From the NCBI GenBank assembly GCA_947396885.1, contig OX377202.1, forward strand, positions 72,884,643 to 72,948,642: a stretch of DNA of 64,000 nucleotides, in the 5' to 3' direction. This stretch comes from Heligmosomoides polygyrus polygyrus. Its lineage: Eukaryota > Nematoda > Chromadorea > Rhabditida > Heligmosomidae. The translations under genes and the position numbers were made by a program. Of the stretch, positions 21,480 through 32,100 are shown in pieces. Under the pieces are notes generated by a model. That model worked only from the letters and a program-made list of their open reading frames with translations. It searched no databases and was not told the DNA's origin. Each line of letters opens with the position of its first letter. The stretch's first letter is position 1.

Positions 21480-23175
21480 GCGGAAAATACCAAGACGCCT
21501 TCTACGTGCCTGGCGATTCAGTAGACGAGCTGAACACGTCGCCAAACGTCCTTGGCAGCTCGGTAGACGTGCCGAACACTTCGGCAACCGTGCCAGGCGA
21601 TGCAATAGACGTGCCGAACACGTCGGCGACCGTGCATGGCGAGCCGTAGATGTACCGAACACGTCGGCGACCGTGCATGGCGAGCCGTAGGCGTGCCGAA
21701 CACGTCGCCAACTTTAGCCCTGGGGGTAATCGAGGTCGCTGAACACGATTATGAAGTTCGCTTTTGAAGTTTACATCACCATCGATCGATATCGATCAAA
21801 CTATCGATTTTTTATGGATGTCGTCCAAGCGGTCCGAAACTTCAGCCCAAGGGGTAATCGAGGTCGCTGAACACGACTACGAAGTTCGTTTTTGAAGTGT
21901 AGATCACATCGATATCGATCAAGGTATCGATTATTTATGGATGTCGTCCGAGCGGTCCGAAACTGCAGCCCTAGGGGTAATCGAGGTCGCTGAACACGAT
22001 TATGAAGTTCGGTTTTGAAGTGTCGATTGCCATCAACCGATATTGAACAAATTACAGCAGACGTGCCGAACATTCGCCCACGTGCCTGGGGATTCAGAAG
22101 GCGTGCCGAAGACGTTGAGCGACGTACCTGGGGGTTCAGAAGACGTGCCGAACATGTCGTCCGCTAAGGAAGATCATTAAGAGGGGGTAATGGGGACGAG
22201 TTCTACTAAGGGGAGTAATGAGTGACCACCAAATTGCCTTATGTATAAAAGAGGAAGGGTTTTTGGTCTGAAGTTAGCCCCTTGGACTTTGTGTACTTCT
22301 TTCTGTAAGTTTGAAGGATATTTGGCAATTGTCCAATACTGTTGTTTACCATTGACGTCTCACTGCCAGACGGGTGGTGGCACCCATATGACGATGTCTC
22401 GAAAGACGTCTCTATTGTTTTTGGCTATATGCCAAGACCAAGGAACACACATATGACGAGGTTTCGCAAGACGCGTCTGTGGGTCATACCTCATTGTTCC
22501 TTCCCAGCTCTGCTGTGTGGCGCATTTGCGTTATTTTGCCTCATCATACTATCATATCATACTATATAATAATTCGCTAAGCGATGAGTCACACTATCGA
22601 TCGGCGATGAGTCATAAAATAGGGGAAATTACGGGCCACAAATTAAGGCAAGAAGTTAGATGAGAAAAAATCCCAGACGGCTTCTACGAGCCCGGCGACT
22701 CGGTAGACGTGCCGAACACGTCGGAACCGTGCATGGCGAGCCGTAGACGTACCGAACACGTCGGCGACCGTGCATGGCAAGCCATAGCCGTACCGAACAC
22801 GTCGGCGACCGTGCATGGTGAGCCGTAGACGTGCTGAAGAAGTTGGCAACCGTGCCTGGGCATTTAGATGATCATCGACGGAAGGCCTTCACAGCAGGGG
22901 GCACAATCGATATCGATCGATATCGTCGATTTTTTGCGGATGTCGTTCAAGCGGCACGAAACTTCAGCGCTGGGACTAATCGAGGTCCTGACCGGTGGTT
23001 TTCTCCCACATTTAACTGATCAGGGTGGAGAGAGGGGAAGGGTGGGAGGCACGCCGGTGGTTTTCTCCCAGTTTTAACTGATCGGGGTGGGGAGGGGGTG
23101 GGAGACACGCTAGTGGTTTTCTTCCAGATTTAACCGATCGGGGTGGGGAGGGGGTGGGAGACATGCGGGTATTAT
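21480..23175. repeat. Complex satellite block, copy B
   Basis: Same unit types as 9980-11696. There is one more copy of the GTGCATGGCGAGCCGTAG minisatellite unit near 21640-21690, three rather than two copies of the 110-bp unit (21720-22060), and a shorter set of GATCGGGGTGGGGAGGGGGT units (22985-23165). Open frames are repeat translations. Confidence 0.75.
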
Positions 23176-23438
23176 GGCCGAAGGAGTGTTCCACAACAGT
23201 CTGAGGACGAAAGCACTGATTAACGCAAACAAATTGCGTTTCTGAACTGTCTGAAAATAGTGCCAATGTTGAAGAGATGTTGAGGATGGAGGAAGGGAGA
23301 ACTGGACGGCGTCATATCGAAGAACTACTCACCTGATCTTAAAGAAGCTAGACCAAGGTTCGAAATTATTAAGGTTTTCAAATACCACTTTTTACTGCTA
23401 AGGTGCCGAGAAGGCTGCACAAGCAGAGCAGCTGCTTG

Positions 23439-23772
23439 AATGAGTGATCTTGGCTTAGTGACTATCTAAGGTCGCGCGAAGCGCGCAAGTGCGAGACACG
23501 CCGACAGGCGTGTCGAAGCACTTGTATGCTAATATTTTTTTTACATAAATATACATATATGCATGTAAACATGAATACATACGTTTATATGTGTATAAGT
23601 GCATAATTATACATATAGATACCATAAATGAAAATGTAGATGTGCATATTTATTTATGGATTGATTACCTTATTTATTCATTTATTATTACACAAGTGCT
23701 CCGACACGCCTAACGGCGTCCCTCGCACTTGCGCATTTCGCGCGACTTTGCAGCATCACTGACTTACGGAAA
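23439..23772. mobile_element. About 330-bp foldback MITE with AT-rich core
   Basis: The left arm contains GGTCGCGCGAAGCGCGCAAG, CACGCCGACAGGCGTG and AGCACTTGTA. The right arm at about 23690-23772 is the inverse: CACAAGTGCTCCGACACGCC through GCACTTGCGCATTTCGCGCG. The core is an AT-rich stretch with ATACATATAT-type microsatellite. A solo arm is at 12535-12625. Confidence 0.7.
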
Positions 23773-24079
23773 GTAGTTTTTGTAAAACATAAAATTCGCT
23801 AACATCTAGGACCTGGTGCGTACTTTATCGGCATCAAGTCGTTCATTACTTGGGTACCTTCATCATAGACATTCTCTCCGGACCGGCAATTAACGTCATT
23901 GGTTTGTGCTGCGCAGTACTTCTGCCCCTCAGGTTGATCCTCCGCAACCGTTCTCATGCTCAACAGGTAGCGTTTCCAGATATCGCTGACATGTCTTCCG
24001 AAGCCAGGTTCCCCCATAATCGTTTCTTCTTACTGGATCTAATTGCTGGTCTGCGTTTACTGGTCTTCCCTCCCCATCT

Positions 24080-25030
24080 TTAGTCTCCCGCCTTCCTGGC
24101 CCCAACTCCTGACCCACTTCTTTGTTTCCACTATTGCTCCCTACTAATTCTCTTCTTGCTGGTTTCCCCGTCCTGGCCCCTCCTCCAGGTTGTTCCTTCG
24201 CTTCCTGGTCGCTCTCCTGGTCCACCCTAGAAGTCTCCTTACTGCCCTTTTGCACCACCCGCTTAGTGGTCCTCCCATGCTCACCGCAGACGTAGGTGAC
24301 ACGTATTCAGAACCAGGACGTTTGTTTGGCGACGTAGGGAGCCCGTCTTCTGGATCCAGAAGCTCAGAAGCACGCAGTAGCCGCTGTGTCTAGCATGAAG
24401 AGGCTATGCGTATGGCAGATACGTTGTTCTCCGTATGAATTCCCTTACGGTTCTCTTCTTGTTGGTTGCCCGTCCTGGTTCTGCCTCTATGTCTCTTCTG
24501 CCAGGTAGATTCCTCCTCCCCCTCGGACTCCTTCTTACTACTCTACCTCGATTAAGTAGCTGTCCCACGCTCACGACACGATGACGGCGAGCGAACGCCC
24601 ATTGCGCGACATCGGTGTCAAATTTTCCAAATCCGGTCTCCCCTGGTAATGGATTGCCTTGCTGATCCTCCTTACTGCCCCCCCCCCCCCGATTGGTAAC
24701 TCCCTAATGCTCTTCTTAGTGCCACCTCCTGATCTGCTTCATTGCCTCACACCCATCCCGATGGATCCTTCAGAGGCCGGATTCATCAACGGCTAACCCG
24801 TGGGTATAGAGGGTAGAGATACCCACAGTGAAGCCTGCATCTCTGACTGTTAGCTTATCTCTACCTGACTCGTATCTTATCTGTACCTCTCATACCCCGC
24901 ATACCCACGGGTTTGATTGTTGATGAATCCGGCCCCAGGTCGCTCCCTCCTGATCGCTGTCCGTTCTCCACCCTCGAAGTCCCTTCCTACTCTTATCCCT
25001 TTACTGGTCTTCTCATGCTAATGGGAGGCG
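24080..25030. repeat. CT-rich degenerate repeat region
   Basis: The plus strand is CT rich, with recurring pieces such as CTTACTGCCC, TGGTCGCTCTCCTGGTCCAC and CTCATGCT.A at irregular spacing (about 24190, 24520, 24660, 24940). No coding sequence is credible. The MITE at 24774-24935 sits inside it. Confidence 0.4.
24774..24935. mobile_element. 162-bp MITE with about 30-bp inverted ends
   Basis: Begins GGCCGGATTCATCAACGGCT.ACCCGTGGGTA and ends TACCCACGGGTTTGATTGTT plus GATGAATCCGGCC, which pair with few mismatches. It contains repeated TATCTCTACC-like pieces. No TSD could be fixed. Confidence 0.6.
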
Positions 25031-25884
25031 GAGAGTCGTTGGATACACCGCCCTCAGAAAGGGGCGGGGCGAGGGCGCGCCGAGGACAAGATGTCCGGGT
25101 CCCTGCTATCATGGAGGCATCGCATTTCTAATCACTTTCCTTGGCCCTGTAGCGCTATCCTGAACTGATTTCCTTCTTGAGACAAAAGTCAGAATCTTGT
25201 TCACCATATTTGGAGGAAAATAGTTTTCAGCTGCAGCGCCAAGGCTTTCTTCAGGTCCCGCACATTGCTAAGTACTAAGGCGTCGTCCGCATTTTCCAAC
25301 AAGTACAGCAACATCTTAGCGAGATATGTCATGACAACAACTCGACCACTAGAAAGTTCTTCAATGCAAGAGGAATTGTCTGATCCTTGAAAAGAGAGGG
25401 TGGTGAGCCGGTTTTGCGCACAATTACGAATAAGCCTTCAATGTAGAGCTCTAGACTGAAATCACCCATAGCCTCTAGTTGAAGTTGAAAGAATCTAGAG
25501 AGAAGAGCGACGTTCTCCTTTCCTCAACTACCTCCATAACCGAACCGACTGGAAAATGACTTCAGAGTTTCCTGAGATGCGCTTCCCAATAGTCTCCTAC
25601 CAGCTGTTAGGCTTTTGGACGGCTTCACGCCAATTAACGACGGTTTCGCGCGTTGCAAACTTGTCCAAATAGGGCGGAAAGGGCAGGGCGGGAAGTGGGC
25701 GGCGGGCAGCACGGTGTACCGAACGACTGCCCCCCCCCCTAATGGGACGAAGTCGGCTTCTGAATCTGGGCGCTCAGAAACGCGCGTAGGGTGCTGTTAT
25801 GTTAAGCAGTAACGGGCTGTGCTTCCACTGCTGCAGCAACATCCCACGTTCAATAGCAAATTTTGCTCGCGCTGTAGATGATGA

Positions 25885-26275
25885 GGCGAGGCATGTCTCA
25901 CTCAGATTAGATCACCCGACCGCTCCTGCTGTGGATAATGCGACGTATCTCACTTAGGTTAGATCACTCGACCGCCCCCGCTGTGGATGATGCAGAGTAT
26001 CTCACTTAGGTTAGATCACTCAAACTTCATCGGCCGCTAACTTAATTATATAGTGGTAGATAGATGGATAATGCAGCGAATCTCACTTAGGTTAGATCAC
26101 TCAAACGTCATCGACCGATAACTCAATTATATAGTGGTAGATAGATGGATAATGTGACGTATCTCACTTAGGTTAGATCACTCCCGCTCCCGCTGTGGAT
26201 GATGCGGTGTATCTGACTTTGGTTAGATCACTCAAACTTCATCGGCCGCTAACACAATTACATAGTGGTAGATAC
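25885..26275. repeat. Tandem array built on CTCACTTAGGTTAGATCACT
   Basis: Six copies of TATCTCACTTAGGTTAGATCACT in two alternating contexts: a short unit with CGACCGCCCCCGCTGTGGAT (about 65 bp) and a long unit with CATCGGCCGCTAACTTAATT plus ATATAGTGGTAGATAGAT (about 105 bp). The order is short, short, long, long, short, long. Confidence 0.75.
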
Positions 26276-26966
26276 AGATATGAATTAAACCCAAATTTAC
26301 CATTACATAGTGACAAATTTGCAGAATGTAAATTATAAGCAACATAATATGTGTAGTATAATTATATAAATAGGCAAGTAAAAGAATATATACTTGTTAG
26401 AAAAGTAAACAGAATATATTAGCAGATATTTAATACAAAAAGCAAAGGAACAATCTATGTATTAAATGTAAGTTTGAAATTGGCGCCAGAATAAAGGAAA
26501 CAAGGATTACGGTACATCGTATCCAGGAAATTCTCAAATGTGCAATGGCCAATTATTTCTGTTCCAGTCAACCTTCTATCCTAACCTAGTCGCGTTTTTG
26601 TTTAAATTTTTATGTGTAATTTTTATCATTATAACAAATTAGTAACTAGCTTTGTAAAAATTTCAGACGAATCGCATCGGAAAGCAAGAGGCTTTTCAAG
26701 AGCATGTCAACCGCAAAGTGCTTATTGATTGGATTAGGGTTACTCGTATCCCAAGAACAAGAAAGAGGAATTTTGACACCATTTTGGAAGACTTCGCTCA
26801 TAACATTTTAGAGTAAGTATTGATTAAAACATATTCATATACCTCAAAGAACATTAAGGTACTAATCCTTTGCAGATATCCGCGTGAACAAGCGTCTCCA
26901 TTTTCTTGAACAACACAAGCAGGATTTCACGGAAACTACTCTGCTATGCGAGTGAGTATATATATA
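26276..26966. other. AT-rich intergenic DNA
   Basis: AT-rich sequence without repeats or readable genes. Short open pieces near 26670-26900 do not match any family I recognise. Confidence 0.4.
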
Positions 26967-27894
26967 CAGGGTGCGCCAAAATTATGACGACAAGGTATTT
27001 GATTCACCAAGAGAGAAAATGCTGTACTTTCGAAAAACCAACGATGCGATAATGTTTATCAGTCTCTTGTAAACTATACACAACATTGAGATTCAAAGAT
27101 ATCTCCATCGGCGTCGATACAGACTTTGAGGCGCTTCGGGAAGGCATCGACGTCGGCACGCAAGTAAGGCGCGTTGAGCTCATCCCAGGCCTTCCTTCAA
27201 AGGATCCAAGGGGCGGTGAGGTTTCCCGCAGGCTTTGGCTTCTAGAGATGGCCAAACCGTGCAATCCATCGGATTCAGATCCGGATAGTTAGCTGGCCAC
27301 TCGTGGAAGCTGATGAATTGCGGAAAGTTGCCTTTGCACCAGTCTTGCAACATTGCTGCTCTGTGAGCTGGAATTCCTTCTTGTTGGAAGGTCCAGGAGG
27401 GTGCACGTGGGTCTTCTTGTAGGCCTTAAGTACCAGTTTACGGAAGATTCTTCTCAACGACGTCTCCACGATCTCCATTTCTCCCGACAACCGGCGGACT
27501 GAGCGCGCCGGTTGTCGGTTGCGAATCCGTTCACTTACCTTCCTAATGTTGTCCGTAGTTGTCACAGATACGTGTCTTTCCCGTCCGGATCTATCATCCT
27601 CGGTTTCCAAGTCTTCTTAGCGTCTGATGAACCTATTCATAATATTTTGATTAACTCCAAGACGGTGGTGAATGTAGCATGCCGAGAAGCCTTGACGGTA
27701 AAGCTCAGTGATTTAAGAACGGTGGCACGAACGTTTCACTATCTTAAAAAACGACTTATTGTTATGTTTGTCTGAGATAAGCATAAACTAATTTACTCAA
27801 TAAAAACAATAAGAGCACGAAAAAAAGCAGACGCTCCGAATAAAAGGTCAAATTGTTTGCGCATGTGCTCTCGCCATAATTTTGGCGCACCCTG
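26967..27894 (-). mobile_element. 928-bp Tc1/mariner-superfamily element, TIR-bounded
   Basis: Starts CAGGGTGCGCCAAAATTATG and ends with the complement, flanked by TA on both sides within TATATA. Minus-strand coding remnants include the DNA-binding part (SGRERHVSVTT, NIRKVSERIRNRQPARSVRR, LKAYKK) at about 27400-27610. The catalytic tail follows: HEWPANYPDLNPMD, then PHRPLDPLKEG and, in another frame, LRADVDAFPKRLKVCIDADG. The middle catalytic region is deleted and frames are broken, so the element is non-autonomous. A second copy begins at 63723. Confidence 0.85.
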
Positions 27895-28168
27895 TATATA
27901 TTCTTACAAATACGTGAATATATACACATAAGTTGTCATGTATTAGGTTCGAATTTCCTACGAGGTCTGGAAGTTCTTTTTAAAAACTGTGCGAAAGAAT
28001 CTAATGGAACACAATAAGAAGAATGGACTGGATATCAAAATAACCCGTGAAAAGCAATGACTTTACAAGAGTTGGATTGCGTGGGGTAGGTCAATCTAAC
28101 GAATAGCAATATAGAAAGAATAAGTATTATGAAGTTGATTTAATATTTGCTTATAGTTTGTTCATACG

Positions 28169-28250
28169 AAAACAAATTCGGCAAGTCTATGCAAATCCGG
28201 TGTGAAGGCACCTTCACACCGGATTTGCATAGACTTGCCGAATTTGTTTT
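28169..28250. repeat. Perfect 40-bp palindrome with 2-bp centre
   Basis: AAAACAAATTCGGCAAGTCT and the following 20 bases to 28208 are matched without mismatch by 28211-28250 in inverse orientation, separated by CA. No wider inverted repeat was seen. The flanking sequence is AT rich. It may be a foldback end, a hairpin-capped break repair product or an assembly fold. Confidence 0.85.
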
Positions 28251-28703
28251 CTGTTTTTTATTTTTTTATTAAACAGCTTGTGGACTATCTGAGACCTATT
28301 TGCGGAATAGTCACAATATGTTTCCTTAAATCCGGGGCATACGTCCATCGCCGCAATGCCATCGCGGCGCTCAGTTCATGGCCATTCCGCCGCACGCGGT
28401 CGAATAGTCAAAAGAAACTTCGCGATGACCTATATGGTCTTGTAGAGCATCGGACGAGGATCACAGAACTGTGCCTCGTTTTTGCTACGGGCCACTGGGT
28501 GGTCCGAAAATGGCAAAAAATGGCACCGCTTCAGGGCGGGCTGATAAGGCAAACGTGACACCAGGAATGGCCCTGTCGTGCTCTGAACGTAACTTACAAA
28601 AGGTTTGGAGCCCAATTTATAGTTTGATTATAGTAATTTCTTACATTTCCTAGACGAAGCTGCAGTGTACATTCAAGTGATCGCCGCCGCTTGCAGCAGC
28701 GAA

Positions 28704-28780
28704 TGGATTGCCGAGTGGGTAGCGTGGCGGATTTGCGGGAGGGGGTCGAGGGTTCGATTCCGGAGGTGGGGTTTCTTGTG
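28704..28780 (+). repeat. tRNA-like sequence with A and B boxes (SINE head candidate)
   Basis: TTGCCGAGTGGGTAGC resembles an internal A box and GGTTCGATTCC at about 28750 is a perfect B box, at tRNA-like spacing. The T stem does not pair properly and no acceptor stem closes, so it is not a functional tRNA. It is a likely SINE head or tRNA pseudogene; the end of any SINE body is not clear. Confidence 0.5.
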
Positions 28781-29194
28781 GCTAGGTGGACTGTTAGCGT
28801 TTTTGCAAATGAAGATTACATTTTGGCTCCGGTAGGTACCTTCTCTGTGTCCTGACCCCGCTTTCAATCTGTTGTCAGGTGTGGAAGAAACTGGTTTTGT
28901 TGCGTGAAGCGATATCACGCATCCATTAAACGATGCTTGTCTCGCTGAGGAAGGTTCCATCAGATGCTTTCCCAATATGACCCCTTTGGGATGTTCTCAA
29001 TTTCTTTTCGAAGTGTTTCTCACTATCATCTCATTCGTGAACAAGATCGACAAGCATTGATTTGACCCATCATCAGTTGTTGTTCTTTTCTTGGTATGTT
29101 TGTGTTCGTTATTTTTTGTTCGTTTTCATGTAAATGACGTTTGCCTTAAGCAACGTAATAAACTTATACTTGTACTTATTAAAGCAAGTCAGAA

Positions 29195-32100
29195 AAGGGC
29201 TAGAAAACCTTCAAAAACTGTACAACGGGATCAGAGACGAGTATAATATAGGAGACAAACCCGAGAAAAATATCTTATGGAAGAGATCGAGCAAATAGAC
29301 AGGAATCGCAGAAACAAGTAGCGATTGCTGACGCTAGCGAGTTGATCTTTAAATTGACAGCTAGGTACGACGAGTCAAGAAGTGCCCGAGAAGGAATGGG
29401 CATTAAACTAGGCTACATTTCACAGAAAAATAGCACTAACGAGACAGCGAAAAATTCTGACCTACAGATTGTTCACGAACGAAGCCACGTCAGGACCGAA
29501 AATCCTGAAGCAGATGCACATCTCTCGTCTCTAGCGGAACCGAGCGACACTGCAGAAAGAATGCTTCGCTCCATAAACGCTCCGCAAACGTCACTGCCCA
29601 AAAGCAGAAGAAATTGCCGAATCTTGGGCAATCTGTGAGACATTAGTACTTAAAAACGGGAGGTTAGACGTTGTTGAGAAAATAATTCTCTTGAGAGACA
29701 GCTTAAAAGGTAGGGCAAAGAACGCCATTCAAGGAATTCAGCCTCTGCCTGGAATTACAGCCGGATGATAAAAACCCTGCAGCAAACCTACAGCGACTAA
29801 TCAGTGAATCGCTCCCAGATAGTTCAGAAGCTTGTGAACATGAAAGCAGCAACAAATTTCGCAGACAGCTGCTCATCCTCAATCGAACAAATCCAGGTCC
29901 TAATAAACCAGATGGTTTCCGCCGGTTACGACATTCAAAACACTTGTGATCCTATCTGGTCGAAAAGCCAAGCATCCTAGCCAAGTTCCCACAGGATGTT
30001 ATCAAGCCAGTTTCGGTAATCTGCCCAATTGAACGTAAAAGATGTAATGGGTCACCTCAAAAAGGAAATTGCAGCTAAGATCGATGTCGAAAGTAGACTC
30101 GGTCACAGAGTAAACGACAGAGTTATGCCATCAAAAGAAAGGCATATCATAGCTCGGGCTCATAATAATAATAAGGAAGTGTTTGTTCTGTCAAAAAGAT
30201 AACCACTCATCAGCGATATGCAGAATAGTCATCGATAAAGCTATACGGCACAAAATTGTCAAAGAACAAAATAGATACTGGAAATGCTTCTCATCAAACC
30301 ATAACAGCTTTGACTGCCAACAGTCGGACTGCATTCAGTGTGGACAAATTCACCATATGTCTCTATTTATCAAAAGTAACTCAGAACAACCAAGAAATCA
30401 AAATAGAGCCTGGAACCCTCCACAAAGAAACGATCAAGAATAATACCCAAACGTTCGCGAGATGAGCAACCGAGCTTGACTGCGAATGGAATTATCACCT
30501 CGAAACTGATCCTAATGACAGCAGAGGGCAATATATGGAACAACCGAAAAGAGCAGTATGATAAAGCTCTCTTCTTCTTCGATTCCGGCGATCAAAATCC
30601 GTCATAGAACAATCCTTAGCTGCGGATCTAGGCATTTCACGAGAAACTACTGAAATATGTAAAATGTCCGGAATTGAAGGGCACATCGAAAGGTTCGAGA
30701 GCCATGTCGTAATGTCAAAGTAGGAAAAGCCTTTGGCGAGCAATTACAGAACCGGACGCGTCTTTTGAATAAATTCTGCAAAAACCGCGATTTCGCGGTT
30801 TTTGCGTCTCTTTGATATAACTCGCCTAAAAATCACTCATTTCAAAAACTAAGGATATATTTGGGCTCAGGAGCTTGAGCCTATCGTTTGGTATACACTG
30901 TTCATATAGATCCATGAAAATATTCTAAATTGAAAACTTGCGCTCCATTGCGAAGGGCGGTCGCGGACGAATTGTCGGTCGCAGGCCGTCGAAAACCGTT
31001 GCGTGCACACAATTGCTCCAATTTGAGGTCTTTTTAGGAACGGTTGGTACCGTTCGATTTGTCTCTTCGAGATCTATACAATCATGCATACAGTTTCGCC
31101 AGCCCACCGGGGCAGTGGGTGATCAAAAATGAGTAGATCAAACTTTTTGCGATTGGAGAAGCTTATATTCCAGGACCTGCATGTTTTCGGAGTATCTCAA
31201 GCATAGCGTAAAGTGTTCTGTTATGCCAGGAATCCTCTGAGAGTGCGCTGCACAGTTCATAAAGGATCGAACCTATCAATCGAGGGAGACAGCTTGTAGA
31301 GTAAACATTTAGGGAGTTTTAGAGGAATTCTTAACCGCCCTACTCAGGAATTGCTGTACTTTGCCTCGGAGAGACTGGCTTGCGCTACGCACCATGTATA
31401 CAGGATCGAACCTATCAATCGAGTGGGCGGCGCGATAGCTTGTAGATTACATTTGGGTAGTTTTACAGAAATTCTCGGCTGCCCTACTTGAGAATTGCTG
31501 CACTCTGTCCCGGCAAAACTTTGAAGTGCACTGTGCACAATTTATATGGGATCGAACCTATCAATCGACTGGGCGCAACAGTGTTCTGAGCACAATAACT
31601 CTGTCACGTTTGAATCATTCCGGCTACAAATTGCGGATTTTGTGAGCAGTGAAAAGCTAAGGAAGATCGCTGAAACACAGCGACGTAGCTTATGAGTGAA
31701 CAAAGCTCCAGCGGTGCGGAAATGAAGTTAAGCCTTGTGTGATACGATTTTTTTCGAGTTCAGTTGACTATTGGGGGAAAACAAGGAGAGCTAACGACAT
31801 GCGAATGCGTAGACGAGCACGACACTTAAAGCACTTTACGAGGGCGTGCTAGCTGCTTTTCAGATGCTAAACTGCTTTAGCCCAATCTGCCATTTTAGAG
31901 GACGTCATCGTCCGAGCAGACTCGGCGAAGAACGCTCATCCTTGAGCGAAATTGTCAAAAAATCGAAATTTCCAGAATTAGTCGAGGTTGACACCGTTTG
32001 ATAGAGCTTTCCGAGCTGAACAAATCGGTGCCATCTATTGTGTCAAAAACTCAAATGTGGGCGAGTAAGGGCGGAAGAAACTTCACCGCTGTCCTCCGCA

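Larger units (their letters stand above)
16660..23310. repeat. Segmental tandem duplication, copy B
   Basis: Second copy of the segment at 1-11696. It starts within intron 1 of the TAF8 gene, carries TAF8 exon 1 and continues through the same GC-rich repeats, array, Penelope relic and satellite. It lacks the three transposon insertions of copy A, so it preserves pre-insertion states at 19358-19360 (MITE), about 19427-19433 (foldback, imperfect) and 21269-21286 (RTE). Copy B carries an extra satellite unit and a longer minisatellite around 21640-21700. Past about 23310 comparison is impossible because copy A enters a gap. Confidence 0.92.

Noticed and set aside
23799..24258. Minus-strand frames of 72 and 109 codons
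   Set aside because: They are low-complexity translations (Gly, Arg, Glu, Gln) of a CT-rich repeat with no splice context or family.
25885..26275. CRISPR-like regular repeats
   Set aside because: This is a eukaryotic tandem array: the units abut with no unique spacers, and no cas genes exist.
28202..28558. 118-codon frame on plus
   Set aside because: It begins inside the 40-bp palindrome and matches nothing recognisable.
28704..28780. Functional tRNA gene
   Set aside because: It has a perfect B box, but the T stem and acceptor stem do not pair and no anticodon arm can be drawn.
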